DNA from: JBBRWO01 sp964388455
GTDB taxonomy: Bacteria > Actinomycetota > Coriobacteriia > Anaerosomatales > JAAXUF01
NCBI GenBank assembly: GCA_964388455.1
Contig: CAYMAN010000072.1
Coordinates: 1 to 5,953 of the forward strand
DNA length: 5,953 nucleotides
Reading direction: 5' to 3'
The notes beneath the pieces were generated by a model. The model saw nothing but the letters and a program-made list of their open reading frames with translations, had not been told where the DNA came from and ran no database searches. Shown in pieces: positions 1 to 5,861 of the stretch. The position numbers were made by a program, and so were the translations under genes. The stretch's first letter is position 1. Each line of letters begins with the position of its first letter.

Positions 1-1
1 C

Positions 2-325
2 AAGACGATCTCGTTCGCACGCTTCTTCCCGTTCATCCGCACGTTCGCGCCGTTCTTGGCGGGTGTGGGCGGCATGAATTGGCACCGTTTCACCGGCTTT
101 AACGTCGCAGGCGGCACTGCCTGGGTCGTGCTCTTCGTGGGAGCGGGCTACTTCTTCGGCAACATCCCATCCGTCGCCGAGAACCTCGAGTACATGATCG
201 TCGGCATCCTCGTTGTGAGCATCGCGCCGACGGTGCATCACGCCCTCAAGACGCGGTTCAGCAAGACGGCGAAGACTCCGGTCGCCGATGCGGATGCCGG
301 GGATTCCGGCAGGAACTCCGTCTGA
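2..325 (+). CDS. DedA/SNARE-associated family membrane protein, C-terminal part (5' end outside window)
   Basis: The frame is open from the window edge (first full codon at 2) to TGA at 323-325, giving the last 107 residues. The segment ARFFPFIRTFAPFLAGVGG (residues 6-24) followed by MNW..F...N..GG..W matches the conserved core of DedA family integral membrane proteins, including the RF-P-R-P-AG pattern with its conserved arginines. Two hydrophobic stretches, about residues 38-55 and 63-79, look like the last membrane segments. They are followed by a polar, probably cytoplasmic tail rich in K, D and S. DedA proteins are polytopic inner-membrane proteins of the VTT/SNARE-associated superfamily, and several members act as lipid transporters (for example of undecaprenyl phosphate or phosphatidylethanolamine). 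The substrate here cannot be told from this fragment. A TTG at 56 would be an artificial internal start, because homology continues upstream of it. Family assignment is fairly sure; subfamily is not. Confidence 0.8.
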   Translation, partial: KTISFARFFPFIRTFAPFLAGVGGMNWHRFTGFNVAGGTAWVVLFVGAGYFFGNIPSVAENLEYMIVGILVVSIAPTVHHALKTRFSKTAKTPVADADAGDSGRNSV

Positions 326-331
326 GTCCAC

Positions 332-360
332 ATGACTACGGGATGGGCGGGGCGTATACT
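332..360 (+). promoter_or_regulatory. Sigma70-type promoter of the SRP RNA gene
   Basis: A -35 box ATGACT (332-337, 4 of 6 matches to TTGACA) and a -10 box TATACT (355-360, 5 of 6 matches to TATAAT) are separated by exactly 17 bp. The predicted start, 6-8 nt after the -10 box, falls at about 366-368, just before the 5' strand of the SRP RNA terminal stem at 376. Position, spacing and box quality agree, so this is the best-supported promoter in the window. It lies directly behind the stop codon of the DedA-family gene, so ffs is probably an independent transcription unit. No clear terminator separates the two. Confidence 0.72.
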
Positions 361-373
361 GGCGCCCTTGCTT

Positions 374-490
<117 letters not shown>

Positions 491-496
491 CGGGAC

Positions 497-530
497 TGCG
501 GGCCGCATCCGATGTCGGAGGCGGCCTGTA
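497..530 (+). terminator. GC-rich hairpin between ffs and dnaX, possible weak terminator or attenuator
   Basis: GGCCGC (501-506) pairs with GCGGCC (521-526). Inside it CCG (509-511) can pair with CGG (516-518). Weaker pairs, including G-U, extend the stem outward to 497 and 530. The hairpin begins 8 nt after the SRP RNA terminal stem, where a terminator would be expected. The tail (TGTATACTTC) is not a proper T run, so intrinsic termination would be weak. The 3' arm overlaps the presumed -10 box of dnaX. It could be the ffs terminator, an attenuator allowing some read-through into dnaX, or chance pairing in GC-rich DNA. Confidence 0.35.
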
Positions 531-534
531 TACT
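529..534 (+). promoter_or_regulatory. Possible -10 box of a dnaX promoter
   Basis: TATACT at 529-534 is identical to the -10 box of the ffs promoter and sits in otherwise GC-rich DNA. Transcription would begin near 541 and leave a leader of about 30 nt before the dnaX ATG. No good -35 box is visible: the hexamer 17 bp upstream, CATCCG at 506-511, does not resemble TTGACA. Either the promoter depends on an activator or other contacts, or dnaX is mainly read from the ffs promoter. Confidence 0.4.
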
Positions 535-570
535 TCAGTCGCACGTCCGCGCGCATCTGAAAGGTCGCAC

Positions 571-2562
571 ATGGCGCATCAGTCCCTGTACAGAAAGTAC
601 CGTCCCCAGACCTTCGAGGACGTCGTCGGTCAGCAGCACATCGAGACCACGCTGAAGAACGCCGTCGCCGAGGGCAAGGTCGCTCACGCGTACCTGTTCA
701 CCGGCCCGCGCGGCACCGGCAAGACCACCACGGCGCGCCTGCTTGCCAAGGCGCTGCTGTGTGATCACGCGGTCGCCGGTGAGCCTGATGGCACCTGCGA
801 GCAGTGCGTTGACGTCGCCGAGGGGCGCCATCCAGACGTGCTCGAGATCGACGCCGCGTCCAACACCGGCGTCGACAACGTCCGCGAGGAGATCATCGGC
901 CGCGTCCAGTACGCCCCGACGCGCGGTTCCTACAAGCTCTACATCATCGACGAGGTTCACATGCTCTCGACCTCGGCGTTCAACGCGTTGCTCAAGACGC
1001 TCGAGGAACCGCCTGCGCGCGTGGTCTTCGTGCTTGCGACCACGCATCCGCACAAGGTGCCGGACACGATCCTCTCGCGCTGCCAGCGCTTCGACTTCCA
1101 CCGTATCGGCATCGAAGACCTCATCGGCCGCCTGCGCACGATTTCCGACGGCGAGGGCTTCGACGTCCCGGATGCCGCGCTCGGTCTGATCGCACGGCAT
1201 GCCGCGGGAGGGATGCGCGATGCGATCACCACGCTCGAGCAGCTCGCGGCGTTCACCGGCGGCAAGATCACGCTCGCGGATGTCGAAGGGCTCCTCGGCG
1301 AGGTGGACGTGGCACAGCTCATCGAGATATCGACGCTGGTCGCGCGCCGCGACGTCGCCGCTTGCTTTCGCTGGGTCGCGAAGTTCGCCGAGACCGGAAC
1401 CGACCTGGCGGAGTTCGTGCGCGAGCTGACGCAGCACGTGCGCGACCTGTACCTCGTGTCGATCGTGGGTGACGCCGAGGGAGTCGTCGACGCCACACCC
1501 GAGGAGCTCGCGAAGCTCATCGCGCTCGCAAAGGAGTTCGGCGGTCCCGACCGTCTCGCCCGCGTGCTCGACCTGCTCGGTGAGCTGTCTGCCGAGCTGC
1601 GCTGGTCGAGCGACCCGCGACTCTCACTTGAAGTCACTCTGACCCGCATGGCACGCCCGGCCGGCGAGATCACCCTCGAGGCACTCGCCGAGAGGATCGA
1701 AGCGCTCGAGTCAGGCGTGTCCGCCGGCGCGGTGCGTGTGTCCATGATGGCCGCGCCGACAACCGCGCCTGTCGCCGTACCGGCGGCGGCGTCCGCACCC
1801 GCGCGCGCTGCAGAGCCGCATGCTCCAGCCGCACCTGCGGGTCGCACGCGTTCGGCCGGCGTTGTCGCCACCGCCGCTCCCGCTCCCGACGTCGAGCCCG
1901 AGCCCGCAACTGCGCCGGCGCCCACTCCGGTCGAGCCCTCGGTCGTGCCCACCTCGGCGGCTCCCCAGGGTGGTCGTCCCAAGTTGGATCGAGCCGCAGC
2001 GAAGCGTGCATGGCCCGCCGTGCTGCTGGAGATCAAGAAGCTCAAGCCCGCTCGAGCGCACGGATACAGCCAGGTCGAGGTCGACGTGGACCCCGACGGT
2101 GAGACGCTGGTGCTCGAGTTCCCCTCGGATCAGGCGTTCGTCAAGGAGATGGCCGATCAGCCTGAGATGAAGGACATGCTGAAGCAGGCCATGCAGTCGG
2201 TGATGGGCATGGTGCCGGGCTTCCGCCTTCAGGTCGGACGCGGTTCCGTCCAGCCCGTGCAGCCTCTCATCGCCGAGACGGCACTCGAACCGATCGCTGT
2301 CCCTGTGCCGTCCGCGGCTTCCAAGGCCACTACCTCGCCCGCTCTCCATAACGGCGACCCTGAGCCGGAGTACTACGAGACCGAGTCGGGCATGAGCGAA
2401 ATCGAGCGCTTGCTCATGAACGACCTCGGCGCGACGATGATCACGGAACGCTCCGGCTCGGCGGAGCCCGGTGAGGCGGTAGCCGAGGAGCCCGACTCCC
2501 CGGAGCTCCCGGTGCCGACGCTTGATTTCGGCCTCGCGGATCCGGACGAGGACGACGACTAG
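571..2562 (+). CDS. dnaX: DNA polymerase III subunit gamma/tau (clamp loader ATPase)
   Basis: DnaX is the motor subunit of the clamp loader, which opens the sliding clamp and places it on primed DNA; the tau form also tethers polymerase. The 663-residue protein begins MAHQSLYRKYRPQTFEDVVG, the standard family start, and an AAAGG ribosome site at 560-564 lies 6 nt before the ATG. AAA+ features are Walker A GPRGTGKT (45-52), Walker B IIDEVH (125-130), the SRC motif (169-171) with arginine finger R170, and sensor 2 GGMRDA (213-218). The zinc module keeps C64, C76 and C79 but has D73 where the usual pattern CGxCxxC has cysteine. The collar domain runs to about 365, and a Pro/Ala linker spans about 392-468. 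A folded tau-type domain lies at about 472-556, followed by another linker, a short conserved-looking helix (608-626) and an acidic tail. I saw no A-rich slippery site, so a frameshift-made short gamma form is not indicated. Confidence 0.97.
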   Translation: MAHQSLYRKYRPQTFEDVVGQQHIETTLKNAVAEGKVAHAYLFTGPRGTGKTTTARLLAKALLCDHAVAGEPDGTCEQCVDVAEGRHPDVLEIDAASNTGVDNVREEIIGRVQYAPTRGSYKLYIIDEVHMLSTSAFNALLKTLEEPPARVVFVLATTHPHKVPDTILSRCQRFDFHRIGIEDLIGRLRTISDGEGFDVPDAALGLIARHAAGGMRDAITTLEQLAAFTGGKITLADVEGLLGEVDVAQLIEISTLVARRDVAACFRWVAKFAETGTDLAEFVRELTQHVRDLYLVSIVGDAEGVVDATPEELAKLIALAKEFGGPDRLARVLDLLGELSAELRWSSDPRLSLEVTLTRMARPAGEITLEALAERIEALESGVSAGAVRVSMMAAPTTAPVAVPAAASAPARAAEPHAPAAPAGRTRSAGVVATAAPAPDVEPEPATAPAPTPVEPSVVPTSAAPQGGRPKLDRAAAKRAWPAVLLEIKKLKPARAHGYSQVEVDVDPDGETLVLEFPSDQAFVKEMADQPEMKDMLKQAMQSVMGMVPGFRLQVGRGSVQPVQPLIAETALEPIAVPVPSAASKATTSPALHNGDPEPEYYETESGMSEIERLLMNDLGATMITERSGSAEPGEAVAEEPDSPELPVPTLDFGLADPDEDDD

Positions 2563-2632
2563 ACGCGACATATCGCTAGAACCGATGACGAGGCGCACGC
2601 AGCGGCGCCGACACGACTGAGAGGATAGACCC

Positions 2633-2941
2633 GTGAACTTTGGCAGCATGATGAAGCAAGCCCAGAAGATGCAGACCAAGATGGCCGAGATGCAGGAGCA
2701 GCTCAAGGACGAGACAGTCGATGCCTCGGCCGGCGGGGGCGTAGTGCGCGTGGTCCTCACGGGCGATATCCGCGTCAAGGAGGTCCACATCGATCCTTCG
2801 GTCGTGGATCCCGACGACGTCGAGTTGCTCCAGGACATGGTCGCGGCGGCCGTCAACGAGGCCATTCGCGCAGCGCAGGAGCTCAGCTCGAAGCGCATGG
2901 CCGACATCACCGGCGGCATGAACATCCCGGGCCTGATGTAG
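2633..2941 (+). CDS. ybaB: YbaB/EbfC family nucleoid-associated DNA-binding protein
   Basis: A 102-residue protein of the YbaB/EbfC family: small dimeric DNA-binding proteins that coat the nucleoid and are genetically linked to recombination repair. The start is GTG, chosen because AGGA at 2622-2625 lies 7 nt upstream and because MNFGSMMKQAQKMQTKMAEM is the usual N-terminus, a long methionine- and glutamine-rich helix. The central beta region GGGVVRVVLTGDIRVKEVHI (34-53), followed by DP..VDP.D.E.LQD and A.NEA, is the family signature. A short Gly/Met C-terminus (GGMNIPGLM) closes it. Length is typical. It lies 70 nt after dnaX and 3 nt before recR, the conserved order in many bacteria, so it is probably co-transcribed with both. 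Confidence 0.96.
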   Translation: MNFGSMMKQAQKMQTKMAEMQEQLKDETVDASAGGGVVRVVLTGDIRVKEVHIDPSVVDPDDVELLQDMVAAAVNEAIRAAQELSSKRMADITGGMNIPGLM

Positions 2942-2944
2942 CAG

Positions 2945-3541
2945 ATGCGCTACGCGCCCCCCATAGCCCGCCTCCTCGAGGAGCTCGAACGGCTCCCCGG
3001 CGTCGGCCCCAAGTCCGCTCAGCGCATCGCGTACTGGCTGCTCACCGCGGACAGTGCGGATGCCGAGCGGCTCGCGGGAGCCATCACGGAAGTGAAGCGC
3101 ACCATCCACTTCTGCCCCGTCTGCTTCAACTTCGCCGAGGAAGACCTGTGCTCGGTCTGCTCGGACCCCGAGCGTGACCGTACGATCGTCTGCGTCGTCG
3201 AGGAGCCCCGCGATCTGGTCGCGGTCGATCGCACCGGCGAGTTCCATGGCACCTACCACGTGTTGCAGGGCGCGATCTCTCCCATCGACGGCATCGGCCC
3301 CGAGCGGCTGCGCGTGCGCGAGCTCATCGATCGCCTCGCAGGCGACGAGATAACCGAGGTGCTCATCGCGACCAACCCCAACGTCGAGGGTGAGACCACC
3401 GCACTCTATCTCGCGCGCCTCATCAAGCCGCTCGGCATCAGGGTCACGCGCATCGCGAGCGGACTTCCCGTCGGAGGCGACCTCGAGTTCGCCGATGAGG
3501 TCACACTCGGTCGCGCTTTGGAATGCCGTCGCGAGATGTAG
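2945..3541 (+). CDS. recR: Recombination mediator protein RecR
   Basis: RecR works with RecO and RecF to load RecA on SSB-covered single-stranded DNA at gaps. The 198-residue protein has the family's usual size and architecture. An N-terminal helix-hairpin-helix includes LERLPGVGPKSAQRIAYWLL (14-33). A C4 zinc finger has C57, C60, C69 and C72. A Toprim domain follows, with VVEEPRDL (84-91) carrying the conserved glutamate, YHVLQGAISPIDGIGP (104-119) and ATNPNVEGETTALYL (142-156). The C-terminal Walker B-like motif is GGDLEFADEVTLGRAL (177-192). The start MRYAPPIARLLEEL aligns with the normal N-terminus. No Shine-Dalgarno is visible before it, and the ATG is 3 nt after the ybaB stop, so translation is probably coupled to ybaB. 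It looks like the last gene of the dnaX cluster. Confidence 0.98.
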   Translation: MRYAPPIARLLEELERLPGVGPKSAQRIAYWLLTADSADAERLAGAITEVKRTIHFCPVCFNFAEEDLCSVCSDPERDRTIVCVVEEPRDLVAVDRTGEFHGTYHVLQGAISPIDGIGPERLRVRELIDRLAGDEITEVLIATNPNVEGETTALYLARLIKPLGIRVTRIASGLPVGGDLEFADEVTLGRALECRREM

Positions 3542-3760
3542 GCGGTGTTCTGGGCGGGCGCATGCAGGGGGCTCGGTCACATCGATGACTCTATTTCCAG
3601 ATTATTGCCGCCGTTCACCGACTCTCAGACACCGCTGACCGCCATATCAGCACCGTACGCCGACGCGTCGCGCTCACCCCTCTATCCTTGGATGACCTAT
3701 CGCCCGCCTGGGGCGACGCGTCACCCGAACCAGGGTGCAAGAGTGGAGGGAAGGGACGCA
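3542..3760 (+). promoter_or_regulatory. Intergenic region upstream of the por operon, probable promoter/operator
   Basis: This 219-nt stretch lies between recR and porC and should hold the end of the dnaX-ybaB-recR transcript and the start of the por operon. It contains the most AT-rich patch nearby (about 3590-3607). A weak promoter reading there is GTCACA (3576-3581) with GATTAT (3600-3605) at 18-bp spacing, each matching consensus at 4 of 6. An 8-bp palindrome CATCGATG (3580-3587) overlaps it. A 9-mer CGACGCGTC occurs at 3661-3669 and 3714-3722. A small hairpin CGCCC/GGGCG sits at 3701-3715. No hairpin with a T run, and therefore no clear intrinsic terminator, was found. One frame stays open across the region (3545-3760), but its Ser/Pro/Arg-rich translation resembles no Por subunit, so I treat it as non-coding. 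Confidence 0.5.
3661..3722 (+). repeat. Two direct copies of CGACGCGTC (core palindrome GACGCGTC) upstream of porC
   Basis: CGACGCGTC is present at 3661-3669 and again at 3714-3722, 53 bp apart start to start, about five turns of B-DNA. The 8-bp core GACGCGTC is its own reverse complement, so each copy could bind a dimeric regulator. The second copy ends 22 nt before the GGAGGG ribosome site of porC. The same 8-mer also occurs once inside porC (4124-4131). A regulatory role is inference; in GC-rich DNA such words can arise by chance. Confidence 0.4.
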
Positions 3761-4333
3761 ATGCAGCTAACGGAGATTCGTTGGCATGCGCGAGCTGGTC
3801 AGGGAGCCGTCACCGCAGCGAAAGTCGTTGCCGAGACCGCGCTCTCCGCCGGCCAGTACATGCAGGCCATGCCCGAGTACGGTCCGGAACGCATGGGAGC
3901 GCCCATCAAGGCGTTCACGCGGATCAGTGACACACCGATCGAGATCCACAACAACATCGAGTTTCCCGACGTTGTCATCGTCCTCGACGAGTCGCTGCTC
4001 GATGTCGTGGATGTGACCGAGGGGCTCAAGTCCGACGGCGTCCTGATCATCAACACCTGTTCTCCCGCCGCGGCCGTCAAGGCTGCGCTCGGCGTTGCGG
4101 ACACAACGCGCATCGCCTGCGTTGACGCGTCCGGCATCGCGATGGACACCATCAAGCGCGACATCCCCAACACCCCAATCGTCGGCGCTCTCATGGGTGT
4201 CACGGGCATCGTCGACGTCGAGGTGTTCAAGGGTCTGCTCGCCAAGAACCTCGGCAAGAAGTTCGGCCAAGAGATGATCGACGCCAACTGGACCGCTGTC
4301 GATCGTGCCTTCAAGGAGGTGACCGTAGCGTGA
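3761..4333 (+). CDS. porC: Pyruvate (2-oxoacid):ferredoxin oxidoreductase, gamma subunit
   Basis: This is the gamma subunit of the four-subunit, thiamine-diphosphate and iron-sulfur dependent enzyme that converts 2-oxoacid plus CoA to acyl-CoA, CO2 and reduced ferredoxin in the cytoplasm of anaerobes. The ATG at 3761 was chosen over upstream in-frame GTGs (such as 3545 or 3743) for two reasons: GGAGGG at 3745-3750 lies 10 nt before it, and MQLTEIRWHARAGQGAVTAA is the normal family N-terminus. The resulting 190 residues are the usual size. Signature segments are RAGQGAVTAAKVVAE (11-25), MPEYGPERMGAPIKAFTRIS (37-56), PDVVIVLDESLL (69-80) and NTPIVGALMGVTG (137-149). The glycine-rich loop reads HARAGQG where many homologues have HGRGGQG. 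It is first in the por operon and overlaps porD by 4 nt. Substrate could be pyruvate or a branched-chain 2-oxoacid (Vor type); pyruvate is the default inference. Confidence 0.93.
   Translation: MQLTEIRWHARAGQGAVTAAKVVAETALSAGQYMQAMPEYGPERMGAPIKAFTRISDTPIEIHNNIEFPDVVIVLDESLLDVVDVTEGLKSDGVLIINTCSPAAAVKAALGVADTTRIACVDASGIAMDTIKRDIPNTPIVGALMGVTGIVDVEVFKGLLAKNLGKKFGQEMIDANWTAVDRAFKEVTVA
4313..4322 (+). promoter_or_regulatory. Perfect-length Shine-Dalgarno for porD inside the porC 3' end
   Basis: AAGGAGGTGA at 4313-4322 can pair along ten bases with the common 16S rRNA 3' end, the longest such match I see in the window. It lies 7 nt before the porD GTG at 4330 and encodes part of the FKEVT sequence of PorC. 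With the 4-nt GTGA overlap (4330-4333) it supports the GTG start and suggests both strong independent initiation and coupling. Delta subunit supply would then be high relative to gamma. Confidence 0.85.
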
Positions 4334-4656
4334 GCAAGCCCTGGGATATCTCCAACATCGGTGAATGGAAGTGCGACGAGTTTCCTCGTGGTGCGGTCAT
4401 CCCCGCCGGCGGGAACTCACACGATTACGTCACGGGGGGCTGGCGCAGTGAGCGTCCGTTCCGCGATGACGAGAAGTGCACGCAGTGCCTGCTCTGCTGG
4501 GTGTTCTGCCCGGACACATCGGTACTCGTCGCTGACGAAAAGGTCTACGACTTTGACCTCGAGCACTGCAAGGGTTGCGGTATCTGTGCCAAAGAGTGCC
4601 CCGTGGACGCCATCGACATGGTGCCTGAGGGCTGCGAACTCCCGGGGGTGAAGTAG
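4330..4656 (+). CDS. porD: Pyruvate (2-oxoacid):ferredoxin oxidoreductase, delta subunit (2x[4Fe-4S] ferredoxin-like)
   Basis: This 108-residue subunit carries the electron-transfer clusters that relay electrons from the catalytic site to external ferredoxin. Two ferredoxin motifs are complete: C50-x2-C53-x2-C56-x3-C60-P and C80-x2-C83-x2-C86-x3-C90-P, each expected to share its last cysteine with the other cluster, as in bacterial 2[4Fe-4S] ferredoxins. The N-terminal extension (about 1-45, with SNIGEWKCDEFPRGAVIPAG at 8-27) is typical of PorD rather than of a free ferredoxin. The extra C15 and C102 fall outside the motifs. The GTG start overlaps the porC stop as GTGA, and a ten-base Shine-Dalgarno lies 7 nt upstream. 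porA follows after 3 nt. Confidence 0.95.
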   Translation: MSKPWDISNIGEWKCDEFPRGAVIPAGGNSHDYVTGGWRSERPFRDDEKCTQCLLCWVFCPDTSVLVADEKVYDFDLEHCKGCGICAKECPVDAIDMVPEGCELPGVK

Positions 4657-4659
4657 CCG

Positions 4660-5847
4660 ATGCCGGAGCAGAAGACCGTTGCCACGACCGGCAACAGCAT
4701 GGTGGCCGAAGCGATGCGCCAGTGCGCACCTGACGTGATGGCCGCCTATCCAATCACTCCGCAGACAGCCATCGTCGAAGAGTTCGCGAAGTTCGTCGCG
4801 GACGGTCGCGTCCACACCGAGTACGTCACCGTCGAATCCGAGCACTCCGCGATGAGCGCTTGCGTCGGCGCTTCCGCTGCCGGCGCCCGCGTCATGACGG
4901 CGACATCGAGCCAAGGCCTCGCCTACATGTGGGAGCAGCTCCACATCGCCTCGGGCCTGCGTCTGCCGATCGTCATGGCCAACGCCAACCGCGCGCTGGC
5001 CGCGCCGATCAACATCCACTGCGATCACAGCGACATCATGGGCGCTCGTGACACCGGCTGGGTCATCTACTTCGCAGAGACCGCGCAGGAGGCCTACGAC
5101 AACACGCTCATGGCCGTCCGCGTCGCCGAGCACCCCAGCGTCATGCTCCCGGTGTTCACCACGCTCGACGGCTTCATCACCACCCACTCCATCGATCGCG
5201 CCGAGGTCATGGACGACGAGACGGTCACCAAGTTCGTCGGCGAGTACACGCCGGTCAACGGCCTGCTCGACGTCGAGAACCCCGTGAGCCACGGCAACTT
5301 CTCGGGACTGGGCGGCACGTACTTCGAGTTCAAGAAGTCGCAGCGCGCCGCGATCGACGCCTCGATGCAGGTCATCAAGGACGTCGGCGCCGAGTGGTCC
5401 GAGATTTCCGGTCGTCCCTTCGAGGTCATCGAGGGCTGGGGCATGGAGGAAGCCGAGTGCGTCATCGTCACCATCGGCTCCACCGCCGGTAACGCCCGTC
5501 ACGTGGCTCGCGAACTGCGCGCCGAGGGCAAGAAGGTCGGCGTGCTCAAGATCCGCGTCTTCCGCCCGTTCCCCGCAGCTGAAGTCGCGGTAGCGCTTGT
5601 CGGCGTCAAAGCCGTCGCGGTGCTCGATCGCTCCGAATCGTTCGGCGCGGAGGGTGGTCCTCTCTTCCTGGAGGTTCGCAGCGCGCTCTACGACGCGACG
5701 GATCGCCCGGCGGTCGTCAACTACATCTACGGTCTCGGCGGCGCCGATGTGCGCCTCGAGCTCATCCGCGACGTCTTCGGCGATCTGGCCGACATCGCGT
5801 CCGGCTCGGCTGAGCCCGCAGGCCTCGTCTACCTCGGCACACGGTAA
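4660..5847 (+). CDS. porA: Pyruvate (2-oxoacid):ferredoxin oxidoreductase, alpha subunit
   Basis: The 395-residue alpha subunit pairs with beta to form the thiamine-diphosphate active site. The N-terminal domain (about 8-235) shows AAYPITPQTAIVEE (28-41), TVESEHSAMSACVGASAAG (57-75) with the glutamate expected to activate the cofactor, TATSSQGLAYMWE (80-92), and ANANRALAAPINIHCDHSD (107-125) with an arginine (R111) placed like the substrate-contacting arginine of known enzymes. The second domain (about 255-345) has the transketolase C-terminal-like fold: VIVTIGSTAGNARHVARELR (268-287), GVLKIRVFRPFP (294-305), and VAVLDRSESFGAEGGPLFLE (319-338). Length is usual for the four-subunit class, unlike the about 1,200-residue fused enzyme. 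ATG at 4660 follows porD by 3 nt, with GGGGGTG (4644-4650) as ribosome site. Motifs do not fully separate Por from Vor, so substrate remains inferred. Confidence 0.95.
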   Translation: MPEQKTVATTGNSMVAEAMRQCAPDVMAAYPITPQTAIVEEFAKFVADGRVHTEYVTVESEHSAMSACVGASAAGARVMTATSSQGLAYMWEQLHIASGLRLPIVMANANRALAAPINIHCDHSDIMGARDTGWVIYFAETAQEAYDNTLMAVRVAEHPSVMLPVFTTLDGFITTHSIDRAEVMDDETVTKFVGEYTPVNGLLDVENPVSHGNFSGLGGTYFEFKKSQRAAIDASMQVIKDVGAEWSEISGRPFEVIEGWGMEEAECVIVTIGSTAGNARHVARELRAEGKKVGVLKIRVFRPFPAAEVAVALVGVKAVAVLDRSESFGAEGGPLFLEVRSALYDATDRPAVVNYIYGLGGADVRLELIRDVFGDLADIASGSAEPAGLVYLGTR

Positions 5848-5861
5848 GGGAGGGACACCAC

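Noticed and set aside
535..1437. Open frame of 300 codons on the minus strand across the dnaX start, and similarly long minus frames at 957-2045 and 1711-2925
   Set aside because: They are antisense to dnaX/ybaB codons, which are clearly real. GC-rich third positions keep reverse frames open, and the translations are low-complexity, rich in Arg/Ser or His/Asp/Leu, without recognisable domains.
571..2562. Programmed frameshift in dnaX giving a gamma form
   Set aside because: I found no A-AAA-AAG-like slippery heptamer with a downstream hairpin; GC-rich codons at the domain boundary make it unlikely.
2576..3580. Open frame of 334 codons on the minus strand opposite ybaB and recR
   Set aside because: It mirrors the codon periodicity of two well-supported genes, has no family motif and no convincing ribosome site.
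3634..3651. Hairpin GCTGA/TCAGC as terminator of recR
   Set aside because: The stem is only 5 bp and is followed by mixed GC-rich sequence without a T run.
3545..3760. In-frame 72-codon upstream extension of porC starting at GTG 3545
   Set aside because: The translation is Pro/Ser/Arg-rich and unlike PorC. The family N-terminus begins at 3761, where a good ribosome site precedes ATG. The lack of stops is plausible by chance in GC-rich DNA.
3785..3805. HARAGQG in PorC instead of HGRGGQG as a damaged site
   Set aside because: Gly-to-Ala changes in this loop are conservative and the rest of the signature is intact; I cannot claim functional loss without an alignment.
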